64,000 bases of DNA. Origin: an uncultured Bacteroidia bacterium (GTDB taxonomy: Bacteria; Bacteroidota; Bacteroidia; Bacteroidales; Prolixibacteraceae). Below the pieces are notes generated by a model. The model ran no database searches, was not told the DNA's origin, and saw only the letters and a program-made list of their open reading frames with translations. The first letter of the stretch is position 1. Each line of letters starts with the position of its first letter. Shown piece after piece: positions 1 to 7,664 of the stretch. The stretch spans positions 1 to 64,000 of the forward strand of contig CAIUAN010000043.1 of NCBI GenBank assembly GCA_903897145.1, read 5' to 3'. Both the position numbers and the translations under genes were made by a program.

Positions 1-1640
1 ATTCCTCGACAGCAAATGATTATTCTTCGGCAAGCTCTAAACAGAGAGTTCTTCGTGTGCTTGTACTTAGCGGTCAGAATAATCATGAATGGCATAAGAC
101 TACACCTGCAATTGTGCGCATTTTACAAGATTCAAAACTTGCAGAGGTCTCCTTAACCGAAAAGCCCGATACCCTTACTTATGTCTCTTTAAGTCGATAT
201 AATTTAGTCATTAGTAATTGGAATGCTTGGCCCGACACCAGCTCCCGACTCTCTTCTATATGGGAGAACGATCTGCTTCGTTATGTTAAGGAGGGAGGTG
301 GATTTATCGCTTTTCATGCAGGAGCATGCTCGTTTTATTCTTGGAATGACTATCACGATATAGGCATTGGCAGATGGGGCAAAACGACTAAACATGGTCC
401 ACGCACAAAAGGCTATGCTTTTAATCTAGATCAAAATCACCCGATTACGAAAGGATTAGCGAGCTTTTATTTGATGGATGAGATCTGGGAAAACACGGAT
501 GTCTCTTCTAAGGCGACAGTGTTAGGGATGGTCAAGGCGATAAGTGAGAAGGATGGACATCCAATTTTGGAGCCAGCTATTTTTGTTGGCCAAATGGGGA
601 AAGGGAGGTGTTTTTACACGGCATTTGGCCATGATGAGCGTGCGTTGCTAAACTCAGGATTGAAAACTTTATTGCTTCGGGCAGCCCAATGGTGTGCTGG
701 AAGAGATGTGACTGTTGAGGTCCCCTCCGATTTAAAGATAAAACAAGAAACAGCAGATTCAAAATTGAGGTGGACTAAGACAGATACCACCCTTGCTTTA
801 ATCGATCATTCGGAAATAGTTTGGCAATTTAATTTTAATAACCGCTTTGGAAAGCCCTATTTCCATCCTTTAATGGCCAATGAGACTACTCTTACCTGTG
901 TTTCTCCAGTTGATCATCCGTGGCATTTAGGACTCTGGTTTTCCTGGAAATATATTAATGGGGTTAATTATTGGGAATACGATAAGAAATTTAGCACTCC
1001 TAAAAATAGTTATCAAGCAGAGGGTTCAACGGTTATCACCCATATCAAGCAGAAATTAAATCGCGACTTTACGGCAGATATTCAACTTGAGATTCGTTAT
1101 CATCCGCATGATGGGAAAGATGTATTGACCGAAGATCGTCGGTTTTTCATCTCTAAGCCGATGTCAGACGGTCGATATTATATCGATGAAAGTCATGTCT
1201 TTACTGCGCTAGAGGATCATGTTTTGCTCGATAGAACTCCATTGCAAGGCGAACCTCACGGTCAATCATGGGGCGGATATGCAGGAGTATCGGCTCGGTT
1301 TAACCAGGATTTTACCACTCCTGAAATTTCTGCGTCATCAGATAGTCTGCATCTAAATAAAAGTAATTGGATGTATATGGGATTTAACAATGTTATTGGG
1401 AAAAAAGTTGGAATGTTAATTCTTACAGATCCCAAATTTTCCACTCCTTCAACAAGTTGGTATGTCATTCGCGATCCTCAGATCCCATTTTATTACTATA
1501 GTCCTGCGGCATTATTTGACCACTCTTTAGAATTGCAAAAGGGGGATAAGCTTAACCTTAATTATCGAATTTGGATTTTGCCTGGGCAAATTTCAAAAGA
1601 TGACTTTCAAGAAAAATATCTAAACTATATCCATCATTAA
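1..1640 (+). CDS. ThuA domain fused to DUF6807 (PmoA-like) domain, 5'-partial
   Basis: The frame is open to the left window edge (first full codon at base 3), so the GTG at 57 in the ORF track is unlikely to be the start; the residues before it read on naturally into the ThuA strand VLVLSGQNNHEW. The first ~220 residues are a ThuA-type (trehalose-utilisation, glutamine amidotransferase-like) fold, with GGGFIAFHAG and the GKGRCFYTAFGHDE region near its end. The remaining ~300 residues match DUF6807, the family long mislabelled 'methane oxygenase PmoA', with DHPWHLGLWFSW and many His/Trp residues. ThuA proteins have been linked to 3-keto-sugar hydrolysis; DUF6807 has no settled function. It lies 11 bases before an oxidoreductase gene in the same direction, so the two probably act in one oxidative glycoside pathway, an inference from context. 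A signal peptide would lie outside the window. Confidence 0.8.
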   Translation, partial: SSTANDYSSASSKQRVLRVLVLSGQNNHEWHKTTPAIVRILQDSKLAEVSLTEKPDTLTYVSLSRYNLVISNWNAWPDTSSRLSSIWENDLLRYVKEGGGFIAFHAGACSFYSWNDYHDIGIGRWGKTTKHGPRTKGYAFNLDQNHPITKGLASFYLMDEIWENTDVSSKATVLGMVKAISEKDGHPILEPAIFVGQMGKGRCFYTAFGHDERALLNSGLKTLLLRAAQWCAGRDVTVEVPSDLKIKQETADSKLRWTKTDTTLALIDHSEIVWQFNFNNRFGKPYFHPLMANETTLTCVSPVDHPWHLGLWFSWKYINGVNYWEYDKKFSTPKNSYQAEGSTVITHIKQKLNRDFTADIQLEIRYHPHDGKDVLTEDRRFFISKPMSDGRYYIDESHVFTALEDHVLLDRTPLQGEPHGQSWGGYAGVSARFNQDFTTPEISASSDSLHLNKSNWMYMGFNNVIGKKVGMLILTDPKFSTPSTSWYVIRDPQIPFYYYSPAALFDHSLELQKGDKLNLNYRIWILPGQISKDDFQEKYLNYIHH

Positions 1641-1651
1641 AACTAACCATT

Positions 1652-3028
1652 ATGGAGAACAAGAAGACGTTGCTTAAAGAGATTTCTCGTAGGGATTTTG
1701 TAATGCGTTCGGCAAAAGGGCTTTTAGGAGCCGCAGTCTTGCCAACAGTTTTAGGATCATGCTCGAATTGGAAAGGGGCAAATGATCGAGTTGTTGTCGG
1801 CCATATTGGTGTTGGTTCTCGAGGTTATGGCGAGCTTATGAGCTATTTCCTCCCTCTCAAAGAGGTTATGAATAGAGCAGTCTGCGATACATTTAAAGAT
1901 CGGCGAGAATTTGCAGCCCAGAAGATTAATCAATTTTATAAAGAGACGAACTTTACTTCTGATAAATGTATCTCTTTCTTGGATATGGATGAGTTGATTG
2001 CTCGCAAGGATATTGATGCAGTTCATATTGTTACGCCTGATCATTGGCATGTGCTAGCTGCGATTAAAGCGGCAAGAGCTGGTAAACATGTTATGCTTGC
2101 TAAACCACTTGGATTGAGCTATGCCCAAAATGTAGTTCTTGCCAAAGAGCTTAAAGAGAATAACGTGAAGTTTCATTATGGTACCCAACAACGCTCATTC
2201 GAACATATGCAACTTGGGTATGATCTAATTCGGAGTGGTGCCATTGGGGAGATCAGTCATGTTGATGTTTGGGCGCCAGGAAAGAATGATGTCCCCTCGC
2301 CAGTGTGCAATGAAGTTCCAGTTCCAGCAGATTTCGATTTTGATCGCTGGAGCGGTCCTGCCCCTTTGCATCCTTATTGCCCTGACCGGGTTACCAACAA
2401 TAGCTCATGGTTTACCAATGATTATAGCATTGGATTTTTGGCGGGCTGGGGGGCTCATCCTTTGGATATCTTGGTCTGGATCTTAAAAGAAAAAGTTAAC
2501 GGCACCTATTCATGCCAAGGAAATGGCGACTTTTGGCCTGCAGGTGGTTTGTATAACAATATCCTTTCTTGGGATGTAAATTGCAACTATGAAAATGGGT
2601 TGGAGGTTCATTTTGTAAGTAGCGATGTAGCGGCGAAGGATATGTTAAATCATCGTACGATTAAGGAATCAAACGGCACCACATTTTATGGAACCAAAGG
2701 GTGGATCTCGCTTAGTCGTTCTTCGGTTCAGTCGAATATTCCAGAGATTGACCATAAGCTTAACAACTTCGTTAGGAATAAAAATGGGACAATAAACAGC
2801 GAAAACAATATGATGGGTCGTCGATTTATATCCGTCATACAGGAGAAGGAACCGGAGTTATGTCCTCTTGATGAAGCTGTAATATCTGACACCATTAGTC
2901 ATATGGGCGATATCGCTATTCGCACTGGACGGAAAGTTACCTGGAATCCAAAATCTGGAGAGGTTGTTGGTGACTTAGAGGCGAATAAATTGTATCACCG
3001 GGAGATGAGGGCTCCTTTTACGACGTGA
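1652..3028 (+). CDS. Gfo/Idh/MocA family oxidoreductase, exported
   Basis: This is an NAD(P)-dependent sugar oxidoreductase of 458 residues. The N-terminus has a twin-arginine motif (SRRDF, ~residue 13) and a hydrophobic stretch ending in a lipobox-like LGSC, so it is predicted to be exported, possibly as a lipoprotein. The Rossmann fingerprint GHIGVGSRGYGEL follows at ~50-62, then VTPDHWH and GKHVMLAKPL at ~130-155. The usual EKP motif of the family reads AKP, so the Lys is kept and the Glu is not. The C-terminal half is the Gfo/Idh alpha/beta substrate domain. It follows the ThuA-DUF6807 gene by 11 bases and ends 2 bases from the convergent yaaA stop. The exact sugar substrate cannot be read from the sequence. 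Confidence 0.87.
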   Translation: MENKKTLLKEISRRDFVMRSAKGLLGAAVLPTVLGSCSNWKGANDRVVVGHIGVGSRGYGELMSYFLPLKEVMNRAVCDTFKDRREFAAQKINQFYKETNFTSDKCISFLDMDELIARKDIDAVHIVTPDHWHVLAAIKAARAGKHVMLAKPLGLSYAQNVVLAKELKENNVKFHYGTQQRSFEHMQLGYDLIRSGAIGEISHVDVWAPGKNDVPSPVCNEVPVPADFDFDRWSGPAPLHPYCPDRVTNNSSWFTNDYSIGFLAGWGAHPLDILVWILKEKVNGTYSCQGNGDFWPAGGLYNNILSWDVNCNYENGLEVHFVSSDVAAKDMLNHRTIKESNGTTFYGTKGWISLSRSSVQSNIPEIDHKLNNFVRNKNGTINSENNMMGRRFISVIQEKEPELCPLDEAVISDTISHMGDIAIRTGRKVTWNPKSGEVVGDLEANKLYHREMRAPFTT

Positions 3029-3030
3029 TC

Positions 3031-3798
3031 TTAACCTCTGGTAAATACGGGCTTCCCTTTTTGAGACAGATAGGGATTATAGCAATAACCAGCAAGGTCA
3101 AAGGTGTTGATCTCCTCTTCTTCCGTAATTTTATTTTGGAGAATATAACGGGTCATCAGTCCACGTGCTTTCTTTGCAAAGATGGTGACCATTTTATAGG
3201 TTCCATTTTTGCCTTCGCGGAATTCGGGAGTGATGACCTCTGCCTTTAGCTTTTTTTGGTCCAGGACCTTAAAATATTCGACTGAGGCTAGATTAACTAG
3301 CAAATTTGTATTTGTATGATCTAGATCTTCTCGGATTTGGGTGGTTATTTTTTGCTGCCAAAAAGGGTATAAATTTGGGTGGTTACCAACGTTGAAACTA
3401 GTACCCATCTCTAACCGATAAGGACGAATTAAATCAAGCGGTCGGATAACACCATAAAGGCCCGAAAGTATTCGAAGCTGATCATCAGCGGTTTTTAAAT
3501 CCTCGAGGGATAGCGTGTCTGCATCAATTCCGTTATACACCTCTCCTCGAAAAGCAAAGATAGCAGGGTGCGAATTTCCTATGGAGAATTCAGGTCGCCA
3601 CGTATAAAATCGCTCTTGATTAAGTTGAGCTAACTTCGGACTTACATCCATCAGCTCGATGAGCTGATCAACGGACAACTTTCGCAATAGCTTGATCAGC
3701 TTTTCTGCCTCTTTTGGGAATATTGGCTGTGCAAAATCTAGCGTTGGAACTGCCCCATTTAACTCAAGTGTTTTCGATGGTGAGATTACAATAAGCAT
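3031..3798 (-). CDS. yaaA: Peroxide stress protein YaaA (DUF328/UPF0246)
   Basis: 255 residues, the usual length for the family. It begins MLIVISPSKTLEL and has the family signatures FRGEVYNGID and ILSGLYGVIRPLDLI. E. coli YaaA lowers free intracellular iron during hydrogen peroxide stress and belongs to a DNA-binding fold family; this is family knowledge, not seen here. It is cytoplasmic with no signal peptide. It is the last gene of a minus-strand run, 29 bases after the TIM-barrel isomerase, and its stop nearly abuts the stop of the convergent oxidoreductase gene. The ATG at 3798 is the family-standard start. Confidence 0.93.
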   Translation of the reverse strand: MLIVISPSKTLELNGAVPTLDFAQPIFPKEAEKLIKLLRKLSVDQLIELMDVSPKLAQLNQERFYTWRPEFSIGNSHPAIFAFRGEVYNGIDADTLSLEDLKTADDQLRILSGLYGVIRPLDLIRPYRLEMGTSFNVGNHPNLYPFWQQKITTQIREDLDHTNTNLLVNLASVEYFKVLDQKKLKAEVITPEFREGKNGTYKMVTIFAKKARGLMTRYILQNKITEEEEINTFDLAGYCYNPYLSQKGKPVFTRG

Positions 3799-3827
3799 AG
3801 TTTTGAAAACTTTATTCTAGCTTAAAA

Positions 3828-4733
3828 TTAGTAACCCCAGCCTTTCATCACATCGTAATCTTTCCGAACACTCTCCATGGCTGACATATTCTGATACGAT
3901 TCCTGTTCAACGATAAAGATGCTGGTATTTCCTTTTGCGCGACCAAGATCGATAATTTCTTTAACCGGAATAATTCCAGTTCCAAGAACCGCGCTCTCTA
4001 ATTTCTCTGGTGTATTAACGGCGATTTCATCTTTGACGTGCATCAGCTCGAATCGACCCGGGTACTGTGTTAGCACATCAATGGCCTTTGCCTCTGCGAT
4101 AAACATATTGCCAATATCCAATTGCATAGAAACCAATTTTTGATCTGTTCGTTCCATAAATAGGTCGAATACTTTCTTCCCATTAAGCTTTAGAATGAAT
4201 TCGAATGAGTGGTTATGGTACCCAAATTTCATACCAGATTTACGACAAAGTTCTCCAGATAGATTAAACAGATCTAAGAAATTGGCCATTGCATCGTAAC
4301 TCCCTCGAATAGTTTGGGGCATTGATGGACTGATCACATATTTTTGATTTAAGACTGCAGCATCCTCGATGGTATATTTCCATGCATCGGTGAAATCTTT
4401 TTTTACATAGTCGTAATGATCAACACTCATTGCGGTATGACCGGCGACCATCTTAAGACCTAAATCATCAAGTATTTTCTTAAATTCTTTGGCATGATAA
4501 CCATAGAATTTGCGATCGACGTAGTTGGCATGTTCAAGATGTTTATAGCCAATTTTTGCAAGTTGAGTGAGCGTTCCGATAGGATCAGCTCGCATATCAT
4601 CCCGAACCGAGTAAAGTTGGACGCCCAATATTTTATTCTTTGCAGAGGCTGCAAAAGCTCCCTTAGAGAGCATTGAAGTGCCAGCAAGTAGTAAGGCGCT
4701 ATTTTTCAAAAAGGTCCGTCGGGAAGTGGTCAT
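3828..4733 (-). CDS. Tat-exported sugar phosphate isomerase/epimerase-like TIM barrel protein
   Basis: A xylose-isomerase-like TIM barrel (AP endonuclease 2 superfamily), 301 residues from the chosen start. I moved the start from 4799 to the ATG at 4733 because MTTSRRTFLKNSALLLAG is a clean twin-arginine signal, and the 22 residues before it overlap a promoter-like element. Metal-ligand regions of the family are visible: GYHNHSFEF, MQLDIGN and HVKDE. Exported isomerase/epimerase proteins of this type often accompany Gfo/Idh/MocA enzymes in Bacteroidota, in 3-keto-glycoside chemistry, and one of those is encoded nearby at 1652. The substrate is not determined. It is followed closely by yaaA. 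Confidence 0.85.
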   Translation of the reverse strand: MTTSRRTFLKNSALLLAGTSMLSKGAFAASAKNKILGVQLYSVRDDMRADPIGTLTQLAKIGYKHLEHANYVDRKFYGYHAKEFKKILDDLGLKMVAGHTAMSVDHYDYVKKDFTDAWKYTIEDAAVLNQKYVISPSMPQTIRGSYDAMANFLDLFNLSGELCRKSGMKFGYHNHSFEFILKLNGKKVFDLFMERTDQKLVSMQLDIGNMFIAEAKAIDVLTQYPGRFELMHVKDEIAVNTPEKLESAVLGTGIIPVKEIIDLGRAKGNTSIFIVEQESYQNMSAMESVRKDYDVMKGWGY

Positions 4734-4743
4734 AAGTGCTAGT

Positions 4744-4815
4744 TTTAGAATAAACAAATATAACTTTTCCAGCCCAATCTCAAGGCGATAAAAAAGCATA
4801 TTTGTTTATTCTAAA
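4744..4815. repeat. Perfect 18-bp inverted repeat around a 36-base spacer
   Basis: The left arm TTTAGAATAAACAAATAT (4744-4761) and right arm ATATTTGTTTATTCTAAA (4798-4815) are exact reverse complements. They fill most of the gap between the ybaK stop and the isomerase start. The left arm overlaps a TAnnTTTG promoter element on the minus strand, and the right arm carries a near match on the plus strand. No T-tract follows in either direction, so it is not a simple terminator. Confidence 0.85.
4755..4762 (-). promoter_or_regulatory. Bacteroidota -7 promoter element for the isomerase gene
   Basis: The minus strand reads TATATTTG, matching TAnnTTTG, about 22 bases upstream of the chosen ATG at 4733. 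A TTG lies 18 bases further upstream (CAA at 4781-4783 on the plus strand), near the expected -33 position. It supports the shorter start and lies mostly inside the inverted repeat arm. Confidence 0.5.
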
Positions 4816-4831
4816 TTAATCTGACTTTCAA

Positions 4832-5299
4832 TTAAATAAGCGTTGCAATTTTAGCGTTGCAGGCCTTTATTAAATCTGAAGGTGACAGGCAAATTTGCAT
4901 CCCCCGCATTCCTGCGCTGATGTAGATTTTTCCCAAGGCAAGTGCAGAAATATCGATCAGGATTGGGAAAGATTTTTTCAATCCCAAGGGTGAGCAGCCT
5001 CCTCGAATATATCCTGTCAATGGTTCTAAGTCTTTCATCTTTAGCAGGGCAACTTTCTTATTCGTACTGGCGATTGCCGCTTTCTTCAGATCGATCTCTT
5101 CCGCGCCAGGCACAATACAAACCAGGTGCCCATGTTTATCACTTTCTAAAACCAATGTTTTATAGACTAATTCGATTGGTATTCCCGCGGTTTCAGCCAA
5201 ATGTATTGCGCTTAAATCTGATTCGTCAACCTGATATTCTAGCAGTGTATAACTGATCTTAAGTTGATCTAAAATTCGCACTGCATTGGTTTTTTTCAT
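4832..5299 (-). CDS. ybaK: Aminoacyl-tRNA deacylase, YbaK/EbsC family
   Basis: 155 residues, typical for YbaK, which hydrolyses mischarged Cys-tRNA(Pro) in trans to prolyl-tRNA synthetase. Family signatures seen are VYKTLVLESD in the first half, VPGAEEIDLKKAA with the conserved Lys pair, and YIRGGCSPLGLKK. Cytoplasmic. It starts 24 bases after the stop of the beta-barrel gene on the same strand and may be co-transcribed with it. A perfect inverted repeat lies just after its stop. The symbol is by family; substrate specificity within the INS superfamily is not proven. Confidence 0.92.
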   Translation of the reverse strand: MKKTNAVRILDQLKISYTLLEYQVDESDLSAIHLAETAGIPIELVYKTLVLESDKHGHLVCIVPGAEEIDLKKAAIASTNKKVALLKMKDLEPLTGYIRGGCSPLGLKKSFPILIDISALALGKIYISAGMRGMQICLSPSDLIKACNAKIATLI

Positions 5300-5323
5300 C
5301 GGTTAATCGAATTAGGGAAGGCA

Positions 5324-6235
5324 TTAAAAAGAATAGGTCAGGTGGGCCATTCCTCTCAGATTTATTTTTGTCTTTAGGTCAGAGATATTTTGGGTAATTG
5401 GAAGTTGAGCATTTATCCCAATGCTAAGATTATTAAATCTTGTCTCTACGCCAATAGCTCCAAGAAAGGCGTTTCCTCCCGTGCTCTCAATCTTTGATTT
5501 CCCCAATTCTGAGGCTTTTAAGTTTTCATATAAAAGTCCGATGGTTGGACTATAAGAATTTTGATTGTATTGAAAAGTACGAAACAAAAAAGCGGTTCCC
5601 GAGAAACGATTTCCAAAACGGAAGTCTGATGCCGACTGATTAATCTTGTAATTAAAATTGCTGGCTAGACCCCAATTATCTAGAGTAAGATTGTAAGAAG
5701 TCGATAAGATATAGTCTAAACTTCCCGTTCCTGGTTGGCTATTGGCTGACGAAACAATTTCAGCTGTATTTATTGAATATTTACCTGTCGGGATCTTTAG
5801 TCCGAAGCCGATATAAAGTTGTTGAGTTAGGCCCGCATTTTCTTTTGTTAAGGATATTTTATCCAAAATAGAGTAATTTCCTATTAACGTAACATCACCT
5901 AATCCTTCATTGAGTTTATCCCCATCGTCGGTTTTCGATTTATTTACGTTGTATGGAATAAAGATTAATCCTTGAAGTTTTTCACTGATCTTTATTCCTC
6001 CCCAAAGTTCCGTTGTTTGATAAAAGTCCTTGCTAAACTGGGTATTGTCGTTAGTTATTTTTGTATTAAAACTTCTAAAGGAATAACGTGTGCCTATAAA
6101 GTACTTGCTAAATTGTGGTGTTGGGCCTAGGAAGTAATTACCCGCACTGCAACCACAAAGATCACAGGCACGAATTGGTTGAATTGAAAGGGAGAGCGTT
6201 ATAAATAATGCTATTTTATATAATAGAGATTTCAT
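5324..6235 (-). CDS. Putative outer-membrane beta-barrel protein with CDLCGC motif
   Basis: About 303 residues from the chosen ATG at 6235, which directly precedes a good signal peptide (MKSLLYKIALFITLSLS...); the ORF-track start adds ten residues that overlap a hairpin. After the predicted cleavage site comes CDLCGCSAGNYFLGP, a Cys-x2-Cys-x-Cys cluster. The rest alternates polar and hydrophobic residues in beta strands and ends in Phe, as expected for an outer-membrane barrel. It resembles Bacteroidota proteins labelled 'transporter' or phenol MetA-like. The Cys cluster and the upstream GKC-motif protein hint at metal handling, which is inference. ybaK follows by 24 bases. Confidence 0.65.
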   Translation of the reverse strand: MKSLLYKIALFITLSLSIQPIRACDLCGCSAGNYFLGPTPQFSKYFIGTRYSFRSFNTKITNDNTQFSKDFYQTTELWGGIKISEKLQGLIFIPYNVNKSKTDDGDKLNEGLGDVTLIGNYSILDKISLTKENAGLTQQLYIGFGLKIPTGKYSINTAEIVSSANSQPGTGSLDYILSTSYNLTLDNWGLASNFNYKINQSASDFRFGNRFSGTAFLFRTFQYNQNSYSPTIGLLYENLKASELGKSKIESTGGNAFLGAIGVETRFNNLSIGINAQLPITQNISDLKTKINLRGMAHLTYSF

Positions 6236-6251
6236 TGTAATAGTTTTATAA

Positions 6252-6272
6252 TTAGCTAATTGCATTAGCTAA
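6252..6272. repeat. 9-bp inverted repeat in the leader of the barrel gene
   Basis: TTAGCTAAT and ATTAGCTAA are exact reverse complements around a TGC loop. The repeat lies about 17 bases upstream of the barrel gene ATG, so it would be a leader hairpin or an operator. Confidence 0.55.
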
Positions 6273-6307
6273 GTCGATGATTTAATAGGTAGATTTTTGT
6301 CTTAATG

Positions 6308-6353
6308 ATTGATCAGGAAGCGCTTAAAATAGTTTATTTCTTTGCTGATCAAT
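6308..6353. repeat. 9-bp inverted repeat with 28-base spacer
   Basis: ATTGATCAG (6308-6316) and CTGATCAAT (6345-6353) are exact reverse complements in the gap between the GKC-motif gene and the barrel gene. There is no T-tract, so it may be a regulator site. Function unknown. Confidence 0.45.
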
Positions 6354-6428
6354 AGGGCTAAAAAGAGTATTTCCCATTAACGAATTGCCTCAAATTAAGA
6401 TTTGACTATCGATAATGCACTTTTCAGA

Positions 6429-6821
6429 CTAAATGAGAATTTGCTCTTGAGGAGGGACAAAAAGGGATGGGAGAAATGGGGTTGTGGTCTTTTCTTCTGA
6501 TAAAACGAGTAAGACAATCTCGCATTCGGTGGCTTGTGGTACTGTAATATGAGTACCTATAAAATCTTTAACCTCTTTATTCTGAATTTTTTGATTTGTA
6601 GACTTGTCTGGTAATTCATCCGTCTCCACACTCTTCTTGACCTGTTTTTCTAAATAGCACTTCCCCTCACAGCTACTGTTTGGCTTGTCTCTATTAATAC
6701 AAAGATTCTTTACAATGTAGGCTTTCTGAACAGAATATTCGACATAAGGGATGATTGGTCTTAAGAGGTAAAAGACCAAGACAACGATTTGAATAATAGC
6801 GTAAGCTCTAGTTTTGGACAT
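6429..6821 (-). CDS. Small membrane-anchored protein with CEGKCYLEK motif
   Basis: 130 residues with one N-terminal hydrophobic segment (~8-25). The next part has a Cys-containing stretch: C at NLCINRDKP, then SSCEGKCYLEKQVKK. A Lys/Glu-rich middle and a hydrophobic-proline tail follow. Small Bacteroidota proteins with this C-x-GKCYL-x-K pattern are known to me only as hypothetical, often near envelope metal genes. The three Cys residues could bind a metal, which is inference. It lies upstream of the CDLCGC barrel gene on the same strand, 193 bases away, with its own promoter-like elements. Confidence 0.6.
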   Translation of the reverse strand: MSKTRAYAIIQIVVLVFYLLRPIIPYVEYSVQKAYIVKNLCINRDKPNSSCEGKCYLEKQVKKSVETDELPDKSTNQKIQNKEVKDFIGTHITVPQATECEIVLLVLSEEKTTTPFLPSLFVPPQEQILI

Positions 6822-6845
6822 GGCTTAATGTTGTCGAATAAAAAT

Positions 6846-6877
6846 CAAAGTTATGTAAAAGGTTGACTACAAAAGTA
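6846..6877 (-). promoter_or_regulatory. Two -7 promoter elements upstream of the GKC-motif gene
   Basis: The minus strand has TAACTTTG (6846-6853) and TACTTTTG (6870-6877), both matching TAnnTTTG, 25 and 49 bases upstream of the ATG at 6821. I cannot tell which one is used. Confidence 0.45.
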
Positions 6878-6934
6878 GGAGAATTTAAGAGCATAACCTA
6901 TCAACTAAAAGAATTAAGATAAATTTAACACACT

Positions 6935-6970
6935 GGAAACGTTTTTTGTGTAAATTGTTTCCTAGTTTTG
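6935..6970 (+). promoter_or_regulatory. Promoter and candidate TetR operator of the RND efflux operon
   Basis: TAGTTTTG at 6963-6970 matches the -7 element TAnnTTTG and sits 24 bases before the TetR ATG at 6995. Just upstream, GGAAAC (6935-6940) and GTTTCC (6957-6962) form an inverted repeat that abuts it. A repeat at this position is a natural autoregulatory operator for the TetR protein. No well-spaced -33 TTTG is present. Confidence 0.45.
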
Positions 6971-6994
6971 TAGCTCAAATAATTGAATTGCAAA

Positions 6995-7651
6995 ATGGAT
7001 GAAGAAACAGATCTATTGAACCAGAAGTTTGAGCCGATGCTCGAGCAGATCAAGGTATTGTTTTTTGAGTTCGGGATTAAGAATTTAAATATGGATGATA
7101 TTAGTCACAAGCTAGGTATCTCTAAGAAAACGCTCTATCGATTTGTGAAGAGCAAAGAGGATTTGATTGCACGGATTTTTGAATACGAACAAAAACGGTG
7201 GGTTGAAGTTGTTCGTTCTATTAGCGCTCAGGAGGTAAACGCCATCGAGAAACTTTTCAAGGTCAGCTTGATGGTTTACGAAGAGATGAAGCGATTTAAT
7301 CCCATTATTTTATTTGAACTGAGGAAATACTATGAGCCACTTTTTCTGGAATACCAGGAGAAGAAAATGGCTCATGTGGCCTTATCCATGCGTCTAAATC
7401 TTGATAATGGCACAAAAGAGGGACTTTATCGAAGCGACCTTAATGCAGATGCTATCATTGCTATTTACATGAATTATCTAGTTGAAATTCACAATTCGGA
7501 CTATTGCAAAGGGGCTGATTTATCTTTTGATGAGTTGTTTAAAATCATGTTTGAACAACATATCAGAGCAATATCTACCGCTGCAGGCGTTGCCTATTTT
7601 GAAGCTAGAAAAAATGAGATTACAGAATTACTAAATAAGAGTAGAAACTAA
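6995..7651 (+). CDS. TetR/AcrR family transcriptional regulator
   Basis: 218 residues from the ATG at 6995; the ORF-track TTG start at 6983 adds only four residues close to the promoter. The N-terminal helix-turn-helix is clear: FGIKNLNMDDISHKLGISKK then TLYRFVKSKEDLI at ~25-65. The rest is the helical ligand-binding and dimer domain, too variable to name a ligand. It is the first gene of a run with tolC-, acrA- and acrB-like genes, 13 bases before the first, so it probably represses this efflux operon including itself. The inverted repeat at its promoter fits this. Confidence 0.9.
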   Translation: MDEETDLLNQKFEPMLEQIKVLFFEFGIKNLNMDDISHKLGISKKTLYRFVKSKEDLIARIFEYEQKRWVEVVRSISAQEVNAIEKLFKVSLMVYEEMKRFNPIILFELRKYYEPLFLEYQEKKMAHVALSMRLNLDNGTKEGLYRSDLNADAIIAIYMNYLVEIHNSDYCKGADLSFDELFKIMFEQHIRAISTAAGVAYFEARKNEITELLNKSRN

Positions 7652-7664
7652 AAATTGGACTAGG

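Noticed and set aside
57-1640. GTG at 57 as the start of the ThuA-DUF6807 gene.
   Set aside because: The frame continues open to the window edge with residues that read on into the ThuA fold; the true start is upstream.
1-1640. Reading the DUF6807 part as methane monooxygenase PmoA.
   Set aside because: The name comes from an old database label; the protein has no multi-helix membrane fold of PmoA.
4734-4799. ORF-track start at 4799 for the isomerase gene.
   Set aside because: It adds residues before a clean Tat signal and overlaps the promoter and inverted repeat. The starts at 6265, 6983, 28089, 39207, 59565 and 63058 were moved for similar reasons.
4744-4815. The 18-bp inverted repeat as a rho-independent terminator of ybaK.
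   Set aside because: No T-tract follows either arm and the stem is very long with a large loop.
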